Source: Pseudonocardia lacus
GTDB taxonomy: Bacteria; Actinomycetota; Actinomycetes; Mycobacteriales; Pseudonocardiaceae
DNA: 64,000 bases
Direction of reading: 5' to 3'
Assembly (NCBI RefSeq): GCF_018531445.1
Contig: NZ_JAHDTH010000002.1
Location: 1 to 64,000 of the forward strand
Of the stretch, positions 26,130 through 33,910 are shown piece after piece. A program made the translations under genes and the position numbers. Every line of letters starts with the position of its first letter. Within the stretch, counting starts at the first letter, position 1. Under the pieces are notes generated by a model. It saw nothing but the letters and a program-made list of their open reading frames with translations, ran no database searches and was not told where the DNA came from.

Positions 26130-27278
26130 ATGACCGACGCGATCCCGGCGGAGGCCGACGGCCCGACCTCCGGACCGCCCGACGAGTCCACGACGGTCGC
26201 GCCCCGCGGGACGACGTCGCACCTCGCCTCGGTGGCCTGCGTGGAGCGCGGCGAGGCGGCGATCGCCGCGGGCGACAGCCGCACCGCGGCCGGCTACGTC
26301 GACACGGCCCTGACCATCCGGCGCACGCTCGCGGTCGCCGACCCGGACGACCCGGCCCGCCGCCACGACCTGGCCTGCGCCCACGTGCTGGCCGGCGACC
26401 TGGCCATGGCCGAGGGCGAGGCGTCCGACGCCGAGGAGCACTTCTGGACCGCGCTGCTGCTGGGCCGGGCGATGCTCGCCGCGGACGACGACGACCCGGT
26501 CGCCCGCCGCGACCTCGGCATCAGCCAGCAGCGGCTGGGCACCCTGTACCTCGACGGCGGCGACACGACCAGGGCGGGCGAGTTCCTGCGCAGCTCCCTG
26601 AGCGCGGCGCTGCAACTGGCCCGCGCCCAGGACGGCGGGCAGGCCAGCCGCGACCTGGCCGTGTGCCACGAGAAGCTCGGCGACCTCGAACTGGCCCTGG
26701 GCGACAGCGCCGCGGCCGGGCTGCACTACCGCGACCAGCTCGCCGCGCTGCTGCAGCTGCCCGAGGTCGAGGCGGCCGAGGTGGGTGTGCAGTGCGAGCT
26801 GGCCGTCTGCCACTTCCGGGTGGGCGAGCGGGCGCTGGTCACCGGCGACGCCGACGACGCCGACCGCTACTTCCGCGACGGGCTGGCGATCGCCCGGCGG
26901 GCCGTCGACACCCACCCCGAGGACGTGGCGGCGGCCAGGACGCTGTGGATCGGCTACAGCAAGGTCGGCGACATGGCCATGTCGGCCGGCGACCTGGCCG
27001 CGGCGAGCGCGCTCTACCGCACCGGCCTGGACCTCACCCGCGCCGCGGTGCTGCTCGACCCGCGCGACGCCCCGGCCCTGCGCGACCAGTCGATCTTCCA
27101 CGAGAAGCTGGCCGAGGCGGCCACCGCGGGTGGCGACGCGACGGCGGCCGTCGGCCAGTACCGCGAGGCGCTGGCCGCCGTGCAGCGGATCGTGGAGGTC
27201 GACCCGTCCAGCACGTCGGCCCGCGACGAGCTGGTCTACCTGACCGGTCGGGTCAGCGCCGCCGAGCGGGCGGCCTGA
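26130..27278 (+). CDS. Tetratricopeptide-repeat protein
   Basis: 382 aa; GGAGGAGG lies just upstream of the ATG. Helical repeats with recurring 'LA-hG-L-lA-GD---A---Y/H---L--' units, for example 'LACAHVLAGDLAMAEGEASD', 'DLAVCHEKLGDLELALGDSA', 'GYSKVGDMAMSAGDLAAASA', 'IFHEKLAEAATAGGDATAAV'. No signal peptide. It is probably a scaffold; partner unknown. Confidence 0.85.
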   Translation: MTDAIPAEADGPTSGPPDESTTVAPRGTTSHLASVACVERGEAAIAAGDSRTAAGYVDTALTIRRTLAVADPDDPARRHDLACAHVLAGDLAMAEGEASDAEEHFWTALLLGRAMLAADDDDPVARRDLGISQQRLGTLYLDGGDTTRAGEFLRSSLSAALQLARAQDGGQASRDLAVCHEKLGDLELALGDSAAAGLHYRDQLAALLQLPEVEAAEVGVQCELAVCHFRVGERALVTGDADDADRYFRDGLAIARRAVDTHPEDVAAARTLWIGYSKVGDMAMSAGDLAAASALYRTGLDLTRAAVLLDPRDAPALRDQSIFHEKLAEAATAGGDATAAVGQYREALAAVQRIVEVDPSSTSARDELVYLTGRVSAAERAA

Positions 27279-27788
27279 TCAGCTCCGGTCCGCCGGGGCC
27301 CGCTGTGCGGCCAGCACCCGCTCCAGCCCGCTGACGATCGCCGCGCGCTCCTGCGCGGTGAGGTGGTCGGCGAAGTGGCGGGCGATGCCGTCGAGGTAGC
27401 TGGGGGCGGCGCCGCGCAGGCGGGCCCGTCCGGCCTCGGTCAGCACGGCCCAGCTGCCGCGCCGGTCGGTGGGGTCGGGCTCGCGGACGACCAGCCCGGC
27501 CCGGGTGAGCTCGTCGACGATGCGGCTGACCCGCGTGCGCGACAGCACCGCCCGCTCCCCCAGCTCCTGCATCCGCAGCCGCCTGCCCTCGGCCGAGTTG
27601 AGCTCCAGGAGCACGTCGTACCAGGTCAGCGGTAGTCCCTGGGCGCGGTCCAGGTCGTGCTCCAGCCGGCGCACGACGGCGGCGTGCGTGCGCAGCAGGG
27701 CCGCCCAGGCCGCGACGCCCTCGTCAACAGGGCTCGCATCCGCGCCGCTCACCGCGTGCCCACCGGTGTCCGTCGTCACCCCATCCAT
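27279..27788 (-). CDS. MarR-family transcriptional regulator
   Basis: 169 aa. Winged helix: 'LPLTWYDVLLELNSAEGRRL', 'ERAVLSRTRVSRIVDELTRA', wing 'REPDPTDRRGSWAVLTEAGR'. It diverges from the azoreductase gene with two palindromic sites between them, so it very likely represses both. Such pairs respond to quinones or electrophiles through the azoreductase; the inducer is inferred. The stop is adjacent to the TPR gene stop. Confidence 0.93.
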   Translation of the reverse strand: MDGVTTDTGGHAVSGADASPVDEGVAAWAALLRTHAAVVRRLEHDLDRAQGLPLTWYDVLLELNSAEGRRLRMQELGERAVLSRTRVSRIVDELTRAGLVVREPDPTDRRGSWAVLTEAGRARLRGAAPSYLDGIARHFADHLTAQERAAIVSGLERVLAAQRAPADRS

Positions 27789-27796
27789 CCTACGAC

Positions 27797-27841
27797 TTGT
27801 GCGTGCGCACGCATCTCCATAATATGTGCGTGCGCACGCAC
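27797..27841 (+). promoter_or_regulatory. azoR promoter flanked by two MarR palindromes
   Basis: Site 1 TGCGTGCGCACGCA (27800-27813) and site 2 GTGCGTGCGCACGCAC (27826-27841) are perfect palindromes sharing a 14-bp core, centres 27 bp apart. A promoter TTGTGC-17 bp-TAATAT (27797-27802, 27820-27825) has its -35 under site 1 and its -10 next to site 2, so bound MarR would exclude polymerase. Confidence 0.85.
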
Positions 27842-27864
27842 TTCTACTCACCCCGGAGGCCACC

Positions 27865-28491
27865 ATGTCCCGCCTGCTGCACATCTCCGCCTCGCCCCGC
27901 GGCGACGCCTCGGAGTCCCGGGTGATCGCCCGCGAGTTCCTCGACGCCTTCGCCGACACCCACCCCGACGTCGAGATCGACGAGTTCGACCTCTGGGACG
28001 GCACGCTGCCCGCCTTCGGCCCACCCGCCGCGGCCGCCAAGATGGCCGTCTTCGCCGGTCAGCAGCCGACCGGCGAGGGCGCCGACGCCTGGCGGGCGGC
28101 GATCGCGACCTTCCGCCGCCTCGACGCCGCCGACCGCTACCTGTTCAGCGTCCCGATGTGGAACGCCGGGGTGCCCTACATCCTCAAGCAGTTCATCGAC
28201 GTCGTGAGCCAACCCGGGATGGTGTTCTCCTTCGACCCCGACGAGGGCTACAGCGGTCTGTTGACCGGCAAGAAGGCCGTCGCGATCTACACCAGCGCCG
28301 TCTACGGGCCCGGTCGCGGACCGCGCTTCGGCGCCGACTTCCAGGCCCCCTACCTGGACTCCTGGCTGCGCTGGGCCGGGGTGGCGGACATCGAGGAGAT
28401 CCACTTCCGGCCCGACCTGGCCACCGCGGACGCCGAGGCCGGCCGGGCGGCGGCGCACGCGCGGGCCCGCGACCTCGGCAAGGCGTTCTGA
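27865..28491 (+). CDS. FMN-dependent NADH:quinone oxidoreductase / azoreductase (AzoR-like)
   Basis: 208 aa; CGGAGG lies ahead of the ATG. Flavodoxin-like fold: 'LLHISASPRGDASESRVIAR' (phosphate loop), 'YLFSVPMWNAGVPYILKQFI' (the P-M-W/Y-N-x-x-P-x-x-L-K motif), 'VSQPGMVFSFDPDEGYSGLL'. AzoR enzymes reduce quinones and azo compounds with NADH in the cytosol. Divergent MarR control as described. Confidence 0.92.
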   Translation: MSRLLHISASPRGDASESRVIAREFLDAFADTHPDVEIDEFDLWDGTLPAFGPPAAAAKMAVFAGQQPTGEGADAWRAAIATFRRLDAADRYLFSVPMWNAGVPYILKQFIDVVSQPGMVFSFDPDEGYSGLLTGKKAVAIYTSAVYGPGRGPRFGADFQAPYLDSWLRWAGVADIEEIHFRPDLATADAEAGRAAAHARARDLGKAF

Positions 28492-28532
28492 GCGCGTCGC
28501 GACGCCCTCCCGGCCGAGTCGATCATGAGGTC

Positions 28533-28632
28533 GGGGCGTCTCGCAGATCCAGCGGTGGGCTCGCAGCCCGCCGGCGGGCTGCGACGACCCAGCCAGGGCT
28601 GCGACAGCCACCTGGCGCTGCGAGGACGCCCC
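28533..28632. repeat. 100-bp nested palindromic element between convergent genes
   Basis: Outer arms GGGGCGTCTCGCAG (28533-28546) and CTGCGAGGACGCCCC (28618-28632) pair with one bulge. Further in, CAGCGGTGGGCTCGCAGCCC pairs imperfectly with GGGCTGCGACAGCCACC. A perfect 24-bp palindrome (28561-28584, core GCAGCCCGCCGGCGGGCTGC) is nested inside. It fills most of the 145 bases between the azoR and monooxygenase stops, so it may end transcription from both sides or be a palindromic repeat element. Confidence 0.65.
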
Positions 28633-28636
28633 TCGC

Positions 28637-29794
28637 TCAGGCCGCGGCGTTCCCTCGGGCCAGCAGCGCCTGCGCCGCGCCACCGGTGGCCGACCACAGC
28701 CGCGCGACGGCGTTGCGCGCGGCGATCCCGCCGGCGGTGGCCGGGACGAGCAGCCGGGAACCGCGGGTCGCGGCCCGCTGCACCGGATCCGTCCGCCGCC
28801 GGTGGCGCACCTCGTAGCGGCGCAGCGCCGCGGCCGGGTCGCCCGGGTCCGCGGCCAGTTCCTCGGCGAGCGTCGCCGCACCCGCCATGGCCAGGCTGGA
28901 CCCGTCGCCGAGGAAGGACGCCGCCGCGGCGGAGTCGCCCACCAGCGCGATCCGTCCGACCGACCACGCGGGCAGCCGGACCTCGGCGACGGCGTCGAAG
29001 AACAGGTCCGGCGCGGAGCACGCCCGGTCGAGCAGTTCCGGGGTGCGCCAGCCGCCGCCGGCGAACGCCGCCACCAGCAGTCGACGGTGCTGGGCGGTGT
29101 CGCGGTGGTCGAAGCCGGGCACGACCGGGCTGCGGAACATGAACGCGACGGTGGGCCGGCCGAGCACGGGGTGCACGGCCAGCGCCCGACCCGGGCGGTT
29201 GTACATCTGCACGTCCCGGGAGACCGGGGTGGACTCCGCCAGGAAGACCGTCGCGACGTAGAGGCCCATGTGCCGCAGGAAGTCGTCCTCCGGGCCGAAG
29301 GCGAGCCGCCGGACCGCCGAGTGCAGCCCGTCGGCGCCGATGACGACGTCGAAGCGGCGGGGAGCGTCGCGCTCGAAGGCGACCTCGACGCCGTCGCCGT
29401 CCTGGGCGAGCGCGACCACCGACTCGTCGAACAGGAACTCGGCGTCGTCGCGCGCGGCCTCGTACAGCACGGAGGCGAGGACGCCGCGCGGGATCTCGAC
29501 CTGGCGCTCGGCCTCGCGACGGCTCGCGGTGGGGATGCGGGCCAACTGCCGGCCGGCGCCGTCGACGAGTTGCACCGCGCGGACGCGGGTGCCCGATCGG
29601 CGTAGCGCGTCCAGGACCCCCATCCGCTCGGCGACCTGCAGCGCGGCTCCGCGGACGTCCACCGGGTTCCCGCTGGAGCGCAGGTCCCGGGCCCGCTCGA
29701 CCACGGTGACCGCCCATCCGGCCCGGGCCAGCCCCCAGGCCAGGGTCGGGCCGGCGACCCCGGCTCCGGAGATCAGTGCTGCCGGTCGGTTCAT
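28637..29794 (-). CDS. FAD-dependent monooxygenase (PHBH-like)
   Basis: 385 aa; GGGGGA precedes the ATG at 29794. Rossmann GxGxxG in 'ALISGAGVAGPTLAWGLARA', DG motif region 'VVIGADGLHSAVRRLAF', and FAD GD motif 'GRIALVGDSAAAASFLGDGS'. It belongs to the aromatic-hydroxylase-like class A flavoprotein monooxygenases; substrate unknown. Divergent from a TetR regulator whose operator lies between them. Confidence 0.92.
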   Translation of the reverse strand: MNRPAALISGAGVAGPTLAWGLARAGWAVTVVERARDLRSSGNPVDVRGAALQVAERMGVLDALRRSGTRVRAVQLVDGAGRQLARIPTASRREAERQVEIPRGVLASVLYEAARDDAEFLFDESVVALAQDGDGVEVAFERDAPRRFDVVIGADGLHSAVRRLAFGPEDDFLRHMGLYVATVFLAESTPVSRDVQMYNRPGRALAVHPVLGRPTVAFMFRSPVVPGFDHRDTAQHRRLLVAAFAGGGWRTPELLDRACSAPDLFFDAVAEVRLPAWSVGRIALVGDSAAAASFLGDGSSLAMAGAATLAEELAADPGDPAAALRRYEVRHRRRTDPVQRAATRGSRLLVPATAGGIAARNAVARLWSATGGAAQALLARGNAAA

Positions 29795-29836
29795 CGCGGT
29801 CCCCCGTCGCTCGACGCCATGCCCGCGACCGTACTC

Positions 29837-29864
29837 GCACTCGATGCAAGTTTGCACTCAATGC
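29837..29864. promoter_or_regulatory. TetR operator candidate
   Basis: TGCAA-GT-TTGCA (29845-29856) is a perfect 5-bp-arm inverted repeat, framed by the near-identical direct repeats GCACTCGATGC (29837-29847) and GCACTCAATGC (29854-29864). It lies between the divergent monooxygenase and tetR starts, 32 bases ahead of the chosen tetR GTG. Confidence 0.65.
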
Positions 29865-29895
29865 TGAAATGCCCTCAGTGCCGTACTCTTCGCGG

Positions 29896-30525
29896 GTGCC
29901 GTCGCCGACCCCGCCCGAACCGCGCCCGGGCCTGCGCGAGCGCAAGCGCGCCCGCACCCGCCGGGCACTGGTCGAGGCGGCCACCGAGCTCTTCACCCGC
30001 AACGGCTACGACGCCACGACGGTCGCCGACATCGCGGCCGCCGCCGACATCGGCACCCGCACCTTCTTCAGCCACTTCGCCAGCAAGGAGGAGGTGCTGT
30101 TCCCGGAGGCCGACGAGCGCGTCTCCGTGGCCATCAGGAGCATCGACGAGCGCGCACCCGACGACCGCCCGGCCGACGTGCTGGTCAAGGCGCTCGCCCA
30201 CCCCGCGATCGTGGCCAGCGACGACCTGGTGGGCCCGCGCGCCGCGCTGCGCATGCAGCTGATCCGCACGGTGCCCGCGGTGCGCGGGCGCGCCCTGCAG
30301 ATGCAGCAGGACGCCCAGCGCGAGATCGCCCGGCACCTGCACGCCGCCTACCCCGACGAGCTCGACGCGGTCGACGCGGCCGCGCTGGTAGGCGCCTTCA
30401 CCGGCGCCGTCGGCGGGGCGCTGGACGCCCTGCTCGACGGGGAGGACACCCCCGACCCCGCGCAGGTGCGCGAGCGGCTGAGCCGGGCGGTCGGCGCCGC
30501 GCTCGCCGTGCTGCGGGATCGCTGA
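29896..30525 (+). CDS. TetR-family transcriptional regulator
   Basis: 209 aa from GTG 29896; an in-frame ATG at 29869 is possible but lies next to the operator repeats. N-terminal HTH: 'RTRRALVEAATELFTRNGYD', 'TVADIAAAADIGTRTFFSHF', 'ASKEEVLF'. The C-terminal ligand domain resembles the acyl-CoA-acyltransferase-associated TetR group. TACTCT, 6 bases before the GTG, could serve a leaderless transcript. Probable local repressor of the monooxygenase. Confidence 0.92.
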   Translation: MPSPTPPEPRPGLRERKRARTRRALVEAATELFTRNGYDATTVADIAAAADIGTRTFFSHFASKEEVLFPEADERVSVAIRSIDERAPDDRPADVLVKALAHPAIVASDDLVGPRAALRMQLIRTVPAVRGRALQMQQDAQREIARHLHAAYPDELDAVDAAALVGAFTGAVGGALDALLDGEDTPDPAQVRERLSRAVGAALAVLRDR

Positions 30526-30542
30526 CCTGAGCCCGGACGCGC

Positions 30543-30576
30543 CGAGGGCCCGGACCGATCCCGGTCCGGGCCCTCG
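30543..30576. terminator. Bidirectional hairpin terminator
   Basis: CGAGGGCCCGGACCG and its exact complement CGGTCCGGGCCCTCG form a 15-bp perfect stem with an ATCC loop, between the convergent tetR gene and the minus-strand membrane-protein gene. Confidence 0.88.
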
Positions 30577-30588
30577 TCGTGGCGCCGG

Positions 30589-30888
30589 TCAGCCGCCCAG
30601 GCTGGGGAAGTTGCCCGGGTCCAGCCCGCCCAGCGAATCCTGGTACTGCTCGAGCGCGTCACGGGCCGCCGACTCGGCCGCCAGGCCCCGGAAGAAGGAG
30701 ACCGAGGTCAGGATCAGGTTCAGCGCCGTGACCGCGAGGATGATCCAGATGACCACCGGCGGCACGGGCTTCGCGCCGCCGGCCGGCGGGCGGGGCGGAG
30801 CGCCCTGCGGACCGAACCCCGGCGCCTGCCCCGGGTATCCGCCCTGCGGCGGCGGAGCGAAGCCCCCCTGGTTGTAACCGCTGCTCAC
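30589..30888 (-). CDS. Small Pro/Gly-rich single-span membrane protein
   Basis: 99 aa from GTG 30888 with GGGGGA upstream. The first 40 residues are Gly/Pro/Gln-rich ('GGFAPPPQGGYPGQAPGFGP'), followed by one transmembrane helix 'VVIWIILAVTALNLILTSVS' and an acidic tail 'ALEQYQDSLGGLDPGNFPSL'. This architecture is common in actinobacteria. No function known. Confidence 0.7.
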   Translation of the reverse strand: MSSGYNQGGFAPPPQGGYPGQAPGFGPQGAPPRPPAGGAKPVPPVVIWIILAVTALNLILTSVSFFRGLAAESAARDALEQYQDSLGGLDPGNFPSLGG

Positions 30889-31137
30889 AGTCCGTCCCCC
30901 TCGTTTCGCATGATGGTGGAGCACCCGCCGATGCGATGGGCGGTCCCCGACTCCTGTTGTCGACACCCTCCGCACACCAGACGGCGCGGAGGAGCCTGCG
31001 GTTCAACGGGCCGGAGCGGCCATCTGACGGAAAGACGCCTACGTTCCGTGATCACCCCGGTCTGTTGCCGGGCGCTACGGTACCGGCGTGCCGCCACCCG
31101 ATCAGGGCGACCCCCGCCACCCGAACGGCGGCGATCC

Positions 31138-32358
31138 ATGACCACCAGCGACATGACAACCGGTGACCAGGTCCGACACCCCGCCGATTCCGCGTCGCCG
31201 ACGGCGGCGGCGTCCGGACGTCCGAGCGCCCTGCTGCACGCGATCGCTCCGGCGTTGGTCTTCCTGGCCGTTCGGGCGACGGGTGTGGCAGTACTGACAG
31301 TGATGTCCGCGCGGGCCGGCTCCGATGTCGTCCGCAAGCTGACCACCTGGGACGGCGCCTGGCTGCTCGCCCTGGCCGAGCACGGCTACGCGGGCCTGCC
31401 CGCCGACCACCTGGACGCGTTCGGCAACCGCACCGCCGAGACGGCGCTGGGCTTCTTCCCCGGCTACCCCGGTGTCGTCTGGGCCACCTCGTGGATCACG
31501 TCCGGCTCGTTCGAGGCGGCGGGGCTGCTGGTCTCGCTCGTCGCGGGGGTCGTCGCCGCCCACGCGCTGGCCAGGATCGGCGAGCTCGTCCCCGGCGGGT
31601 CGCGCCGGGCGGGCCTGCTGCTCGCCGGGCTGTTCGCGGCCACGCCGATGGCCGTGGTGCTGTCGATGAGCTACACCGAGGCCCTGTTCTGCGCGGCGGC
31701 CGCGTGGGCGCTGGTGGGCGTCCTGCGCGGGCAGTGGCTGCTGGCCAGTGCGTGGGCGGCGGCGGCGGGGCTCGTCCGCCCGACCGCCACCGCACTGGTG
31801 GCCGCGGTCGGGCTGGCCGCGCTGGTCGCCGCCGTCGCCGACGTCCGCGCCGGGCGAGCGGGGTGGCGCCCGTGGGCCGGCGGCCTGCTGGCCACGACGG
31901 GCGTGATCGGCTACCTCGGGTACGTGGCCGTGCGAACCGGCCGCCCCGACGGCTGGTTCGCGATCCAGCGCGAGGGCTGGGGCTGGTACTTCGACGGCGG
32001 CGGCGCCACCGCGGAGTACCTCGGTGCCGTGCTGCTCGGCGGCGAGCGGGTGTTCGACGTGCTCACCCTGGTCGCGTTCGCCGGGAGCCTGGTGCTGCTC
32101 GGACTGCTCGCGCGCCTGCGGGTGCCGTGGCCGTTGCTGGTCTACGGGGCGATCGCGCTGCTCACCGTCTGGGGCACCGAGGGTCTGATGAACGCCAAGC
32201 TGCGCCTGCTCGTTCCGGCGTTCGTACTGCTCGTCCCGGTGGCGCTCGGGCTCGCCCGCCGGCGCATCGGCACCGCGGTCGGCGTGCTGGTCGCGGTGGC
32301 GCTGGGCTCGGCGTGGTTCGGCGGCTACGCGCTCACCATCTGGCCCTACGGCATCTGA
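31138..32358 (+). CDS. PIG-V-like mannosyltransferase / multi-span membrane protein
   Basis: 406 aa with about ten hydrophobic segments. The first loop has 'TTWDGAWLLALAEHGYAGLP' (the W-D-x-x-W/Y...GY motif of PIG-V/GT-C enzymes), then 'TALGFFPGYP' and 'MSYTEALFCAAAAWALVGVL' (the F-P-x-Y and YTE motifs). These use polyprenyl-phosphate-mannose on the outer membrane face. Acceptor unknown. The ATG is not preceded by a strong ribosome site. Confidence 0.82.
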   Translation: MTTSDMTTGDQVRHPADSASPTAAASGRPSALLHAIAPALVFLAVRATGVAVLTVMSARAGSDVVRKLTTWDGAWLLALAEHGYAGLPADHLDAFGNRTAETALGFFPGYPGVVWATSWITSGSFEAAGLLVSLVAGVVAAHALARIGELVPGGSRRAGLLLAGLFAATPMAVVLSMSYTEALFCAAAAWALVGVLRGQWLLASAWAAAAGLVRPTATALVAAVGLAALVAAVADVRAGRAGWRPWAGGLLATTGVIGYLGYVAVRTGRPDGWFAIQREGWGWYFDGGGATAEYLGAVLLGGERVFDVLTLVAFAGSLVLLGLLARLRVPWPLLVYGAIALLTVWGTEGLMNAKLRLLVPAFVLLVPVALGLARRRIGTAVGVLVAVALGSAWFGGYALTIWPYGI

Positions 32359-32401
32359 CCTGTTGCGGGCCGAGCGTCCGCGGCCCACTACGGTGGCGGC
32401 G

Positions 32402-32743
32402 ATGACAGCGCAGCAAGGGCCCGCGACCGGGTCGAACACACGGGTCGGCCGCTACGTGCGGATGGTGGCCCAGCCGGGGCAGGGCCGCGCGCTCGCCGCC
32501 ACGCTGCTGCGGGTGGCGGAGGGCCTGCGCGCCGCGCCCGGCTGCGAGATGTACGTCATCAACCTCTCCCCGGACGAGCCCGACACCGTGTGGGTGACCG
32601 AGATCTGGAGCGACGCCGAGGCCTCCGACCAGGCACTGTCGGGTGGCATGGGCGAGGTCGGCATCGGCGAGGTGCTGGAACTGCTGGCCGGGCCGCCCGA
32701 GCTGGTCGATCTCACCCCGCTGGGCGGCCCCGGCCTCAACTGA
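32402..32743 (+). CDS. Antibiotic-biosynthesis-monooxygenase (ABM) domain protein
   Basis: 113 aa. 'VGRYVRMVAQPGQGRALAAT', 'GCEMYVINLSPDEPDTVWVT', 'EIWSDAEASDQAL' form the dimeric ferredoxin-like ABM fold of quinol monooxygenase/YgiN-type proteins. Its last 8 bases overlap the 3' end of the convergent terC gene. Confidence 0.85.
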   Translation: MTAQQGPATGSNTRVGRYVRMVAQPGQGRALAATLLRVAEGLRAAPGCEMYVINLSPDEPDTVWVTEIWSDAEASDQALSGGMGEVGIGEVLELLAGPPELVDLTPLGGPGLN

Positions 32744-33761
32744 CCGAACCGCCCCGCTCCGAGCGCTCCTCGGTGGGCTTGCGGCTGGCCTTGAGCGAGC
32801 CGGCGTGCGCCTTGGCGGTCGGGTCGTTGCGGGTCTTGATCAGGCTCGCCACCGTGACCACGACCAGCACCCCCACGATCACGCCAAGGCTGACCGGCGT
32901 GGAGATCTCCGGGACGGACTCGGAGATGTCGACGTGCAACCAGTGCAGGATCAGCTTGACGCCGATGAACCCCAGGATGATCGCCAACCCGGTCGACAGG
33001 TAGACCAGCCGGTCGAGCAGGCCCTTCACCAGGAAGAACAGCGCGCGCAGGCCCAGCAGGGCGAAGGCGTTGGCGGCGAAGACGATGAACGGCTCGGAGG
33101 TCACGCCGAACACGGCCGGGATCGAGTCGAGCGCGAACAGCAGGTCGATGCCGCCGATGGCGACCAGCACGACCAGCAGCGGGGTGACCATCCGCCGGCC
33201 GTCGACCCGAGTGATGATCTTGCCGCCGTCGTACTCCTCGGTGACCGGCAGGACGCGGCGCGCGGTCTTGACGACCACGTTGTCCTCGACGTCGGGGTCC
33301 TCGTCGCGGTGGCGGAACAGCTGCACCGCCGTGTAGATCAGCAGCAGCCCGAACAGCAGGAACATGAACGAGAACAGCGTCAGCAGCGTGGCGCCCACCG
33401 CGATGAAGATCGCGCGCATGATCAGCGCCAGCACGATGCCGAAGGTCAGCACCTTGTGCTGGTGCTCCTCGGGCACGGCGAACGTGGTCATGATGATCAC
33501 GAAGACGAACAGGTTGTCGACCGAGAGGCTCTTCTCGACGATGTAGCCGGCGAAGTACTGGGTGCCGGCGTCACCGCCGTAGGCCGCGGCGAACCAGACG
33601 CCGAACGCGATCGCCACCGCGATGTAGAAGACCGACCATGCGGTCGCCTCCCTGAACCCGACGCGATGGGGCCGCATCGCGGCCAGCACCAGGTCGAGGG
33701 CCAGCAGGCCCACGACCAGGGCGATGGTCACCCCCCAGGTGAGCCAACTGATCTCCTGCAC
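32736..33761 (-). CDS. TerC-family membrane protein
   Basis: 341 aa, seven to nine hydrophobic segments. Hallmarks: 'YIVEKSLSVDNLFVFVIIMT' and 'DLLFALDSIPAVFGVTSEPF' with the membrane Asp residues thought to bind metal; 'ANAFALLGLRALFFLVKGLL'. TerC proteins are linked to tellurite resistance and to manganese export with co-translational metallation. Two GTGs (33764 and 33761) follow GGAGG; 33761 has the better spacing. The C-terminal tail is basic. Confidence 0.95.
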   Translation of the reverse strand: MQEISWLTWGVTIALVVGLLALDLVLAAMRPHRVGFREATAWSVFYIAVAIAFGVWFAAAYGGDAGTQYFAGYIVEKSLSVDNLFVFVIIMTTFAVPEEHQHKVLTFGIVLALIMRAIFIAVGATLLTLFSFMFLLFGLLLIYTAVQLFRHRDEDPDVEDNVVVKTARRVLPVTEEYDGGKIITRVDGRRMVTPLLVVLVAIGGIDLLFALDSIPAVFGVTSEPFIVFAANAFALLGLRALFFLVKGLLDRLVYLSTGLAIILGFIGVKLILHWLHVDISESVPEISTPVSLGVIVGVLVVVTVASLIKTRNDPTAKAHAGSLKASRKPTEERSERGGSVS

Positions 33762-33787
33762 CACGCCTCCACCTCGCCGCCGGGTCC

Positions 33788-33818
33788 TTGGGAAGAGTAT
33801 TACCGACTCTTTACCCAA
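33788..33818. promoter_or_regulatory. Inverted repeat upstream of terC
   Basis: TTGGG-AAGAGT-(ATTACCG)-ACTCTT-ta-CCCAA, 27 bases upstream of the terC start, set in a locally A/T-richer patch. It could be an operator or a 5' UTR hairpin. It does not show the conserved yybP-ykoY manganese riboswitch core. Confidence 0.5.
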
Positions 33819-33910
33819 CGGCCGTGCCGGGCCACCGCGTTCCGGGCCGGACGCGGAAGTGGTAGCGAACACCCCGCGACGGCACTCGGCAACACGGGCC
33901 GCCGGCCCGA

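Noticed and set aside
33762-33910. yybP-ykoY manganese riboswitch upstream of terC
   Set aside because: The conserved internal-loop sequences of that riboswitch are not visible; only a simple inverted repeat is present.
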